64,000 nucleotides of DNA from positions 9,481,705 to 9,545,704 of the forward strand of contig CM055062.1 of NCBI GenBank assembly GCA_029204045.2, written 5' to 3'. Origin of the DNA: Tillandsia leiboldiana. Its lineage: Eukaryota > Streptophyta > Magnoliopsida > Poales > Bromeliaceae. The first letter of the stretch is position 1. Every line of letters starts with the position of its first letter. A program made the position numbers and the translations under genes. Below, in pieces: positions 35,138 to 45,120 of this stretch. The notes under the pieces were generated by a model, which searched no databases, was not told the origin of the DNA, and was given only the letters and a program-made list of their open reading frames with translations.

Positions 35138-35758
35138 TGTTAGATTTGTAGTTGAATCCTAGTTGGATTAGAATTATTATTTAAATCTGTTAGAAATAAA
35201 TTAATTTAGATTTAAATATTAATTAGAATATAATTCCTAATTATAATTGATTTGGGTATGTTTTGTGAGCTCTATATATAGAGCAAATTATGCAAGAGTA
35301 GTACGGCCAAGTGAAGTGCTCAAGTGTTGAACTCTTTGGTGGTGTCCATTCTAGGGAGAGAGCTTAGGTTGGGTTGCATGCATGTTGTACACGGGTGCAT
35401 GTGAGAAAGAAAAGAGAGAAGTTTTCTTCTAAAATTATAGAAGACAAGAGAGGGGCGAGAGATTCAGAAAGAGGCTCAGGTTGAAAGTACTCTGTGTAGA
35501 AGAGGAGTCAGGTGTAATTTTTCTCATAGTTAATGAATCTTATTTTACTTGTATATTTTTCTGTTTGGTCTTCTCTCTTGTATGGTTGTACCAGCTTTTA
35601 CTGAGAAGACGAGTTTATGGTAAAAACTTGATTTGACGTTTTATTGCGGAATCCCAATAATCAGTACTGGAGTGAGCACCGGATCAACAACAGTCGGTAC
35701 TGGAGCGAGTTGCAGATTCTCAAAATCTTGTACCAAGGCGAGTACCAGATTGCCAACA
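35138..35758 (+). repeat. 3' LTR of the short copia element
   Basis: It runs TGTTAGATTTGTAGTTGAATCC to GATTGCCAACA. A TATA-like GCTCTATATATAGAGC word (about 35270-35285) forms a perfect short palindrome and probably marks the promoter. Confidence 0.8.
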
Positions 35759-35859
35759 TAATGATTTTTTAAAGAAATTACAACCCTAACTAAAAAACTT
35801 GATAAATAGTTGGTCCCTAATGTTTCACTCTTTTCTTTATCATCATGTTTTCACGTTTA

Positions 35860-35900
35860 CTAGTGTAGGACCTGCGCTTCGTTACTGTTAAATAGATTGC
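35860..35900 (-). mobile_element. Helitron 3' terminus, reversed
   Basis: Read on the - strand the sequence ends GAAGCGCAGGTCCTACACTAG followed by host T, as in plant Helitrons. The hairpin is decayed (only short complementarity between CTGCGC and the other arm remains). The element body should extend to higher coordinates and so includes the four-copy repeat around 36040-45120. The 5' end was not found. Confidence 0.55.
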
Positions 35901-36708
35901 GAATAATTTATGTAAATATTTTTTTATAAAAATTTAATCTGAAAGCAATATTAAATATAACAAACTTTTAAACAAAATAATTCTAATAAATAAATTTTAT
36001 ACAAAACATATATTATAAATATAAATAAAATTAAGAGCTTATAAGAGCTTATAGGATCACAGAGTAACTTTAGAACTTACTGTTAGAATTTAATTTGCGC
36101 AAGATAAAATGCAACGGAAAAGAAAATTAAATAAAGCTACATTTTAAAAAACTTGAGATCCAATCTCAAATAAACCACACAAAAAAGGATCCCCCATGTA
36201 TTTAAGATTAAAAGAAAATAAAAATCTAATATTCCCCTTTGCGCGGGGAGATCTACACCGCAATTTGATGATCATAAAATTTGGTTCTCTTGAGGCTGGA
36301 CACTCCTCCGGCCTCTACAGATATCCACATTAGGTTGCTAATCTGATCGAAATTAGATATCCACATGAAGTTGCTAATCTGATCGAAATTCTCACCGAGT
36401 GCTAGCTTTCTTTTAGAGAATCTCTTTCTTTGATTGTAGATATTTTATAAAGATAAAGGAGAAAAGAGATGACGACTAGGATTTTCTTTTCATTTTTTTT
36501 TAAACTCTCATACATATAAAGAGGGATATATATAATTCCTTTTATAATCATTAAGATAAATTTAAAATTAGATTTAAGTTTATCTTATTCTTAATCGGTT
36601 CAATCGATTAAATTATAATTTAATTCGACTTGAACTCAATTCTAATTTGATCAAATCAAATAAATAATGCAATATTTGCACTTAAATCCGGTCACAACTC
36701 ACTAACTA

Positions 36709-37568
36709 TGTAGTACCTGAGAAATTCAAATTTAAATTTTAATTTGAAAGTTCGAATTTGAATTCGAAAATTTGAAGTTGAGTGTGGAATTCTAAAAGAA
36801 ACCTAAGTTGTATATACATCGGAGTACAAATAACCGGGAATATTGTAAGTCAAAATGTGCAAATTGCACAGTTTCAAAAAAACTGTCCCCCAACTTATAG
36901 ATCTGGGCATGAACTCGAAAAACTAAAATCGCCAGTAGATCCGTCTTGTCGAATTGATAAAAGGTGATGCAAACCGATTTTCGATTTGACGGTCGGATCG
37001 TTTCGAAAATAGCAAAAAGTGAAGTGAGGCCCACGACTTAAGTCGTGAATAGTAACCCCTGATTTAATTCTCTCGCCGGCCAACGTAGGCCAATCAACCG
37101 TCTGGAGTCCGAATCGAACGATCCGAATAGTCGATCTAAACGGTCTTGCCGTTCTGAGCGCAGTGGCGCAGTCAAAAATTCTGTTTGACGAGCATAAGTT
37201 CTCGAAAAGCGTGCCACACAATATTAATCCACTGCATAAGTTGGAATTCGAGTTTTTAAAAGATTCAATTCAACGAACAAAGATCACTACTCAAAAGGTT
37301 TCGTCGAGCCGGATGTCATCGTGGTGTCCGTTTTTCTGTTTGACGACCCTGTCGCCTCGAAAAGCGTAAAAAATGGCAAAAAGATGCGTATTTTCACAAT
37401 AATCCTTATATTTTATGCACGGATTTCAATCTGGCTTCATGTAGAGGGACTTCTTTGCAATTTGCTTCTACAGTGAGGAGCTGAGTTTGATTAGTGAAGT
37501 GGTGGGGGAGTTAAACGCAATTTTATCACTCAAAAGTGACACTTCACTTCATCTCACTAGTGTGATGT
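36709..37568 (+). repeat. Tekay-like LTR segment (left part of the composite)
   Basis: It opens TGTAGTACCTGAG..AATTC, matching the U3 start of the Tekay-type LTRs (TGTAGTAACCGAGAATT). It includes the block GGCCCACGACTTAAGTCGTG..AGTAACCCC, the counterpart of CGTGGGCCCCGC sequence in the other LTRs. It is cut at GATGT by a solo LTR and resumes at 42042 for only about 87 bases before the tRNA. Confidence 0.7.
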
Positions 37569-40500
37569 TGTCATGCCCCGAGTTCGAAAATAGAGTCTAA
37601 TTTTTTTTTTTTTTTTTTTCAATCAGAGTTTAAAACAAGACAGGGCACGACAGACCGCCACATATATAGAAAATTCCCAATCCCCTTGGATTGAGCCTTT
37701 TCTATACATGCACGGCTAAGCACTTACAGCCAATACCAGAGTAGTCTAAACTACGCACTAACTATAAAAGATTACAAAAGATTATTATTTAACATTTACA
37801 ACAACCTTTTACAATTATTACAACTTGAATTACATGCTTAATAAACTAACAAAGATAGACAACGGCTGTCCAGGGTCAAATCTATCGCGGCATCTCACCA
37901 ACACGTTCTGACATCCCAACACCCGATCGACCTGAAAAATGGTCACCCAGGGGGTGTGAGATACACCGACAGTGTATCTCAGTGGGCACGACGAGCCGAG
38001 AAATAGCAAATCGTACCTATTGGCATACAATAACTAGCGGATAGTAATAATCATTAGGCAAAGCAGTTATATATCATGGTGCTATAATAAAATCATGAAT
38101 ATAGTGCTGAGAACAATAGAGCACAGAACTATTATAATAAGAGCATGCTGATATATGTACTGAACAAGAACTGAGCAATCATTAGAGGATAATGAAAAAC
38201 AGGCAAACAATGCATCAATGGTAGAATAACAAAATACCCAATCTAATGCCACTGTTGGCCACAAGGGCCTTAGGCTAAGCTGCCATAGAGCACTAGGACC
38301 TTAGGCAAATGCCACTGTTGGTCATTGGGGCCTCAGGCTAATGCCACTTTTGGACACCCAGCATGCTATCATAACCCCAACGGGCTCACGGGTCGCCACT
38401 GCTGACCACTTTACCGGTAAAGAACACTGTGACGGTGGCCAAACCGTCAGTGTACGTGAAAGAACAGTTGGCTCTGTGGAGATCATAATGCTAATGTTCA
38501 AGCTCACGGTCCACCGACCGGGTAATCGGCAACAAGCCGAGAAATCCCAACAGGGACGCAATAACAGAAAGCCAACAAATCTCGACTCATGGTAATCAGC
38601 AACAAGCCGGGAAATCTCAATAGGGAATGCAATGGCACAAAGCCAACTATATCTCAATCATATGCAGAATATAATCAACAACTACTAGAACATGGATCAG
38701 GATATACTGATAATCAATAAGGTGTGCAAGCTAGCTAATGACCAATCAAGCATGGCAAATGTCCGAGAATAAAATCATGATATCTGGAAGCAAATAAGAT
38801 CAATCATGCAAGGCATCATATAATCAGATAACTGATAAGGATCATAATATCTGATAGCAAGCTAAAGATCAATTGAGCATGGCAACATATAAGCTAGCAA
38901 GCTAAGGATCAATCAAGCACGACAACATATAGGCTGATAACTGATAATGATCAATGAATCAAGTAGATATAGCAATATAAAAGTGATGCTGATCAATAAA
39001 AAGAGCAGGCACAACAAAGAAATCTAGGCTATCACAAGAACATGGGTCCCACTAATTACGATACCCCAGAGGGCCGAGATGATAAAGCCCGGACCGAAGA
39101 TAAACCCACCTGTCTGCAGGCGAACTATCGACTCCAACAAAAAGCTCGAAGACTGTGCCAACCTGAATCATATGTTTTGATCAGGGAACAACTCACACAT
39201 ACTCAAACCACAGACTCACTATTCTTACTTAAACCTGGATCTTCTCCAAATTGACGCCAAAATTCCCAAAATACCCCTCCCGAAAATTCATTTTAGATTC
39301 CCGGGAGATACGTGCATAAACCCTATGCCGCTGGCTCAACCAGATTCTATTGGGACACATCAGACAACAAGGCGTAATCGCCGCAATTCCTCCAATTGTG
39401 TGATTACCACCGGGGTGCCATTAAACCGACGATTTTGTCGACTTACGGACCGATAATCAATTTCCGCTGAACGAGAGCCAACGGATCACTAGCAAAAAGC
39501 TTAGAGATTATATACACACTACCCGAGACAGCACGTGAGGCTACAATTGCATTTTGACCCCTAGGGTTTCTGAAAAATGTACTTTTATAGCAATTTGAGA
39601 GTTGTTTTTGTTCGTTCTCTTTATCGGGACATCATTTTTACGAACCGTCACCTCCAGTAGGTGGCCCTCAACTTGCTGGACACCGTGCTCACCAATTTTC
39701 AGTAGCACGGAACCCGAGAAAAACTTCGGGCCACGACTTACTATACTAATGTAGGCTTATAGCAAATTTTATTTCTTCGGCTCAACCAAACCGAAAACTA
39801 AGGCGAGCATCGCGTCTAGTGACCCCAAAATAGCCAGGAGCTCACTGTCGCGACTTCGCAAACTGCACCAAACAGACCCATGGCCATTCAACCAACATAG
39901 AGCTTAATAGTACAAAAACTTTAAACCTACTTGTGCAAATTCAAAATAATTTGGAGTATTCACCTCTGGACAGTACCAGGACACAAGGGCTTGCTCTTTT
40001 GCAACCCAAAACATGCTGGATCAAGTAGATCCAAACCCTTTGCTCTCTAACTCTACAACAATGCCCCATACACATTTCCACACAGACAACTTTCGATCTA
40101 AAGTGAGCATTGTATGGAACAACTTTCATATTCTGCAGGATGTTTAAATCTGTTCATGAGTTCATTGGGGCATTTTATCAAACAGGTGGTGGGCACTTTT
40201 TCTAACACACAAGCTTCAAAGACCCAACAATGACATTTTGCTATTTCTGGGTTCTGGGCCTCAACCACTTGCACCACAAGGTGCCTTTCATCACCACAAC
40301 CTTCCTGGTCCTATGCCCGACGACGAGGTCACGGCGGTGACGGCGGCGGACAAGCTCGGTTTCGAGCTTCCCACCAACAATGGCGGATTTCTATCCTGAC
40401 AGCATGGAGCCCATGCAAGGGCATGGCTAAGTTTCTCTCGGTCCCAGAAAGCTTCCCGACCTTAACTTACCTGTTGGCGACGGCCGGAAAGGCGACCACC

Positions 40501-42036
40501 GCGGTTTGAACCCATTCTCGGGTTATCCATGGCACCCCCGTATTTGGGCTGCATGGATGCCATGCAAGGGCATGGTTGAACTCTTCTCATTCTCAGGAAG
40601 CTTCTCAGCCACTTGGCCGGAGGTGGGGAGCTTTGCCGGCGCCGGAGCAAGAAGCTCGGCCAAAGAGCAAAAACCCGAAAAAATAGGGTTCCGATCTGCG
40701 ACGCGCTCACTCGACCAAACTCCCTCAAATTTTGTGGAGATGATCTACAGGTCCTACAGTCCAAACCCACCATTTTGGTTCGGCGTTTGGACCAGCGGTT
40801 GCGACGTACGGCCGCGGCAGAGCCTTTTAGGGTTCCGGCGAAGAACTTTCCTCCGCCGGCAACCGAGGACATCCCAAGAGCTGGGACTTGGTGTGTGGCA
40901 TCTCTAGACTCTACAGAGTCGACTTCCAGGGGTCTCGGGTGCTAAAAACCAGAGGAAAGGGAGCCCTTACCACGCCGGAGTTGGAGAAGAAAGGTAGAAG
41001 CCGGTTCTCCTCCCCCGCGTCGCGCAGCCACCCAGCACTCTCGGGCTCGATCTCAGGACGCAGGAGAACACTCCAGAGGGTTCAGGGACCAAGTTGGAGG
41101 AACTTGAGTGCAACCTCTCTCTTTCTCTCTCACTCTCGGATTGGGATTGTGGGGGATGACTCTTGGCTTAGCACAGGACTCCTGGGCTTCGACTGAAGAA
41201 GCAGAGAGAGGTTTCGACGCTTAGGAATCCAACATGACCCCTCGTACTCCCTCCAAGAAGACCAAAAGCCAAGTTTGGCTTTAATGCAATATTTTGCAAA
41301 ATTGTAAAGAACTCCTTACATAGCCAACCCAAAGCCCTAGGGTCCCTGCTGTAGCTTGAAAATACCACTAAGACCCTAGACAATAAGTCCTAAAACATTT
41401 GGTCCATGATTAGTATAAGTTTTAATAGAAAAGATTGGTTTTTCGACACTTTTCGCGTATTTAGAGACAAACGGTTCGTCGAATTGCGAAATGGACTTCG
41501 CCACGACGTCCAGCTCGTCGAGACCTATCAAATAGGGTATTTGCTTGCTTGATTCGGTGCTCGAATAAAATCTCGGGCCATAATATACTGTAGGCTATAC
41601 GCATTTCGATGCACCAGAATCGCCAAACGTGAATTCTGTCAGTGCCATTGCGCTCAGAATGTCGAAATTAGCTAGAATTGACTACTCATACTGCTATGTT
41701 TGGGTTTTAGACAGTGAAACGGCTGACGGTTGATCGAGAGGGAACTGAAATCAGGGCTACTATTCATTTTACTATTCACTTAAGTCGTGGGCCCCGCGAC
41801 TTCCTCGCTGTTTTGTGGAAGATCCGACCGTCGGATTGAGAACATATCAATATCAATTTTTCTTGTTTCGACAAGACGGTCGCACTGGTGATCTCAAATT
41901 TTCGAGATCAGATTCCGATCAAAAGTCAATATTTTTGTGCCACAATTGCACTACTAATAATCCATTTTTGCCATTTAAATACTCTAGAAACTATTTAAAC
42001 TTTAAATATTTAGTTTCAAAAATCATGGTTACTACA
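37569..42036 (-). mobile_element. Tekay-type solo LTR, 4.5 kb
   Basis: It begins TGTCATGCCCCGAG and ends ATGGTTACTACA, with perfect flanks GATGT at 37564-37568 and 42037-42041. It aligns with the LTRs of the 8460 element in long blocks (TTTTTACGA.C.GTCACCTCCAG, AAATGGACTTCGCCACGACG, GGCCCCGC). No internal domain is present. Open frames such as 40506-40945 lie in LTR sequence shared between copies and are not called as genes. Confidence 0.9.
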
Positions 42037-42128
42037 GATGTGGGGGGGGGGAGGGAAGTTACAACCGATTTTTTTCACAACCTCCACCTTCTCTTCCACG
42101 AAACGACATCCCCAAACCGTTGCCTGCA

Positions 42129-42203
42129 ATCAGAGTGGCGCAGCGGAAGCGTGGTGGGCCCATAACCCACAGGTCCCAGGATCGAAACCTGGCTCTGATA
42201 CCA
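42129..42203 (+). other. Full-length initiator tRNA-Met copy with CCA, fused to a TRIM LTR
   Basis: The 75 bases read as plant initiator tRNA-Met from first base to CCA. The acceptor stem is ATCAGAG (42129-42135) pairing with CTCTGAT (42193-42199). The anticodon loop holds CAT within GGGCCCATAACCC, the T arm is CCAGG..GATCGAAA..CCTGG, then A and CCA (42201-42203). Nuclear tRNA genes do not encode CCA, and no T-run terminator follows. Two bases (AA) then lead into the antisense LTR end TGTAATGACC, exactly where a primer tRNA attaches to minus-strand DNA. It is best read as a reverse-transcribed primer retained in the integrated DNA, not as a gene. Confidence 0.85.
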
Positions 42204-42205
42204 AA

Positions 42206-42356
42206 TGTAATGACCCGGCCCACTTGCAATAATAACTCGTTGGGCCCAAACCACAGCCCAAAATGCTTAAACCTAGTTATTATTACTAGTGTCCATGTCT
42301 CTTATATACCCAATCGCAAATCCAATCCCATCCGATGTGGGATTATTGGGGTGTCA
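42206..42356 (-). mobile_element. TRIM LTR (151 bp), 3' LTR of the hybrid
   Basis: On the - strand it runs TGACACCCCAATAATCCCAC to GGGTCATTACA. It carries the inverted repeat AGTAATAATAACT../..GTTATTATTGC (42226-42239 with 42274-42289) and a TATA-type GGTATATAAGAG. The same LTR occurs at 44352-44503. Confidence 0.85.
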
Positions 42357-42518
42357 CGGACTTTCCCCGTTTAGGCCTGACGTCCTCGTCAGCCCAAACA
42401 CACATAACCCAATATCACAGGGCGATGCGAGACTTGTCTCGCTAACCCTGTCATCGAGACCGAGGCTCAACCGAGACTCGTCTCACACTTCCAGTTGATT
42501 ATTGGCTCTGATACCAAA
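42357..42518 (-). mobile_element. TRIM internal region with primer site
   Basis: On the - strand it starts TTTGGTATCAGAGCC (primer site, 42516-42505), contains GAGACGAGTCTCGG and GAGACAAGTCTCGC imperfect palindromes, GACGAGGACGTCAGGCC, and ends in purine-rich AAACGGGGAAAGTCCG before the 3' LTR. It has no coding capacity. The same region follows another LTR at 44504-44670 and precedes the Cassandra LTR at 30781. Confidence 0.85.
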
Positions 42519-42695
42519 TGTAACGCCCTAACTTCCTAGGAGGTCACCCATCCTAGAACTACTCTAGCTCTAGCACGCTTAACTCTCTTAACCTCTTGCG
42601 TCTTGCTACCACCCAAAATGCTATAGCCGGGTTAAGAGATTTAGTCCTATTATATCATTTTATATAGAACTAATTCAAAAATCAGGGGTGCCACA
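42519..42695 (-). mobile_element. Cassandra LTR (177 bp), 5' LTR of the hybrid
   Basis: On the - strand it runs TGTGGCACCCCTGA to TTAGGGCGTTACA and includes a 5S rRNA-like internal promoter (GTTAAGCGTGCT..CTAGGATGGGTGACC..GGAAGT). The primer site follows it immediately. A 5' LTR of one TRIM family thus pairs with a 3' LTR of another. Confidence 0.85.
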
Positions 42696-43892
42696 AACTA
42701 TTAGTAAGTCCTCTCTTGCAACATTTACACTTTAATATCCCTAATTTGAAATAATTACAAATTAGTCTAATTATCAATATATTGATAATTAAGTTCTCAG
42801 GTGATTTAAAAATTACGATCCAGCTATCTGATCAGTCATAACCTCATAACCTCTTATATGTGTGACCCCATAGGTTCTAATCTGCTAGTGAGATAGTGAT
42901 CACCATGAATAATATCGTTGAAACTCTTTTCAATAGGTTAAAATAATTTCAACTCAGCTCAATAAAATTATCAATCATCCATATAATTCTCGTGAGTCCC
43001 ACAATCCACCAGTGACGCCTAGTAACATGTAGTGACATTCTAGTAGAATGAAATACTGAACCTCTAGGTGCAGTTAACGTGTGATACAATCCTTCTTTCA
43101 GGAGTCTCAACTAGACGAAGGTCATGAAATTGCTCTTCAAATCCCACCATATGTCATATGTCAAATTTATTCGACTCGAGTTTCTAATATCGAAAATTCT
43201 TTCCGTTATTTACTCTGCCTTGGCTAAGATCTTCTAAATTCGGTCTCATAAATCACATAGGACTAACTCCCTTATCTACTAAGGACGATAGATTCCATAT
43301 AGGCGCACACCCTATTCTTACAACGAACCTATTGCAACCAACATGCATCGCAAGGACCCAAATGGCTAGGGACCAAGTGTATGTACAGTCAAACTACAGT
43401 AATCAAATTGTGAATAACCGAGGCACCGCAGGTCAAAGGACCAGTCACACTACTGCAACATCGAGTAAGTCACTGACGAGTGAGTAGACATCCAAGTCAC
43501 TTCTCTATTGGTCACGCTCTGTACCCTTGTTCTCCAACAACCACTTGCACATTCGGTTTAGTGTTCCCACACTGTTGACTCGAGACTCGTCTCCTCTAAA
43601 AGGGAAGAGACCTGTGCACCAATCTCACCGGATCAATCGATGTTCCCGTGGTAATCCATCGATCAGGAGCATTTAGGAATTAATGACTAATGATATATAT
43701 CTCAAATTCTCAATTCTTGAGAATACGTATCATCATCTTATTAATTTCTTGGACAATTCATGGACACATAAATAATATGAATGGAAATAAAAACTCAATT
43801 ACATTCATAATGTAAAAAAATTAAATACAAATTTATATTTTAAAAAGAATATATGTGTCGGTCTGGTTGGTTTTTAGGGCATATATCTAACA

Positions 43893-45120
43893 CTTATAGT
43901 AACACAGAACAAACACAGCAGCAAAAAAAACGTAGAACAATCCAACTAAATCATAGTTATTTTACTGCAGGAAAAATAACACGTTTAGAAAAGTCCTAAT
44001 AAAGAATAAAATCCATATAAAAGAAATCCAAAGTAAAAAATAGTATAAAAATAGACAATACATTCAATCATCTTAGTACAGATTTGCATTAGGGCTTACG
44101 GTAGAAAAAAAAGTGAGACAATGACAAATAAACGTAGAAGAGCCTCACTAAATGTGTCCAGTTTCCTGGGTCGATCAAAAATATTAGAGTTAATTAAAAT
44201 GAGAGAAAAAAATAGGTAATGCACACATCCAAAGTAAAAGTAGTGAAAAAATAGGCAATGCATTCATTCTTTTCATATAGTTTTTTTTTTTTTCTTTTTT
44301 GAGAGAAAGGTAGCATATTACCTGTTTCGTTTAATTTTAAAATAAACTTAGTGTAACGATCCGGTCCACTAACAATAATAACTCGTTGGGCCCAAACCAC
44401 AATCCAAAATGTTTAAGCCGAGTTATTATTACTAGTGTCATGTCTTATATATATCCAAACACATCCACATGCTCGTATCCGATGTGGGATTATTGGGGTG
44501 TCAAAAACTTCCCCCGTTTAGGCCTGACGTCCTCGTCAGCCGAAACACACACACAGCAGCCCAAGATCACCAGGCGATGTGAGACTTGTATCGCTAGCCC
44601 TGCCATTTAGACTCAGGCTCAACCGAGACTCGTCACACACTTCCGGCTGGTAACTGGCTCCGATACTAAATGTAACGACCCAGTCCACTAGCAATAATAA
44701 CTCGTTATACTTAGCTGGAAATGTGAAACAACTAAGCTTCGAACTCGGGTCTCAGATATCAACCACCAAACCCTTTTGCCATTTGTACTAGAAACGGTTG
44801 ATTATGAGAGCATATAGTTACATTAGGACTTACAGTAGCACAAAAGCAAAGCAATAGCAAACAGACGCAGAACAAATGCACTAAATTGTCATCAATTTTC
44901 TAGGACAATGACATTCAAAGCAAAAAATAGTGTAAAAATAGGCAATACATTTAATCTTTTCATGTAGGCATAAAACTAGTATAATTAAGAGCTTATAGGG
45001 ACACAGAGTTACATTATGACTTACAGTTACATAGAAGTAAGGCAATAGTAAACAAACTAGAACAACCATACTAAATCGTAGTCAGTTTCCTGAGAAAAAG
45101 GGAATAGCGTTAATTAAATA
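43893..45120. repeat. Four-copy degenerate repeat (with 36040-36080)
   Basis: A block of roughly 90 bases (TTACAGTARCAYAGAA..AAGCAATAGYAAACARACG.AGAACAA..CACTAAAT..TCAGTTTCCTG) begins near 36055/43893, 44090, 44815 and 44995. Between copies lies the recurring AAAAATAGGCAATRCATTCAATC..TCATGTAG. One copy is split by the LTR at 36081 and the series is interrupted by the TRIM at 44352. It may be the interior of the reversed Helitron. Confidence 0.6.
44352..44709 (-). mobile_element. TRIM element with truncated 5' LTR
   Basis: On the + strand it comprises a full 3' LTR 44352-44503 (TGTAACGATCC..GGGGTGTCA), an internal region 44504-44670 with decayed primer site CTCCGATACTA (44658-44668), and only 36 bases of the 5' LTR (44671-44706) plus ATA. 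CTTAG flanks both sides (44347-44351 and 44710-44714). The missing part is the U3 and the first arm (in transcription order) of the LTR hairpin. It has no coding capacity. Confidence 0.8.

Larger units (their letters stand above)
33047..35758 (+). mobile_element. Short copia element with gag and protease remnants only
   Basis: Two LTRs (about 33047-33680 and 35138-35758) flank a primer site, a gag remnant, a protease and pre-integrase remnant, and then directly the 3' LTR. Integrase core, reverse transcriptase and RNase H are absent. The LTRs agree over long blocks (GAACTCTTTGGTGGTGT, the TGCATG..CGGGTGCATGTGAGAAAG block, TTGTACCAG) but are clearly diverged. The 5' LTR start has decayed. It is a non-autonomous, gag-carrying deletion derivative. 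Confidence 0.85.
36709..42695. mobile_element. Composite retroelement insert: Tekay-like LTR piece, tRNA, TRIM, Cassandra LTR
   Basis: The left end is TGTAGTACCTGAG (U3-type start on the + strand). The right end is GGGGTGCCACA (start of a Cassandra LTR read on the - strand). Perfect 5 bp flanks AACTA lie at 36704-36708 and 42696-42700. Inside, left to right, are a Tekay-like LTR segment split by a solo LTR, a complete initiator tRNA-Met sequence with CCA, two spacer bases, a TRIM LTR, a TRIM internal region with primer site, and a Cassandra LTR. The target duplication implies one integration event of a hybrid DNA whose two ends came from different elements (inference). Confidence 0.7.
36081..43892 (-). 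mobile_element. Solo LTR, about 1.8 kb, split by a composite insert
   Basis: On the - strand it starts TGTTAGATATATGCCCTAAA at 43892 and ends AAATTCTAACA at 36081. The flanks are CTTAC (36076-36080) and CTTAT (43893-43897), one mismatch. An uninterrupted relative of the target lies at 44984-45040. The halves 36081-36708 and 42701-43892 are separated by the composite element with AACTA duplications. It has no coding region and its family is unassigned; copia is suggested only by the ends. Confidence 0.8.

Noticed and set aside
42129..42203. A functional tRNA-iMet gene
   Set aside because: CCA is present in the DNA, no T-run terminator follows, and the next bases are the spacer and LTR end of a retroelement.
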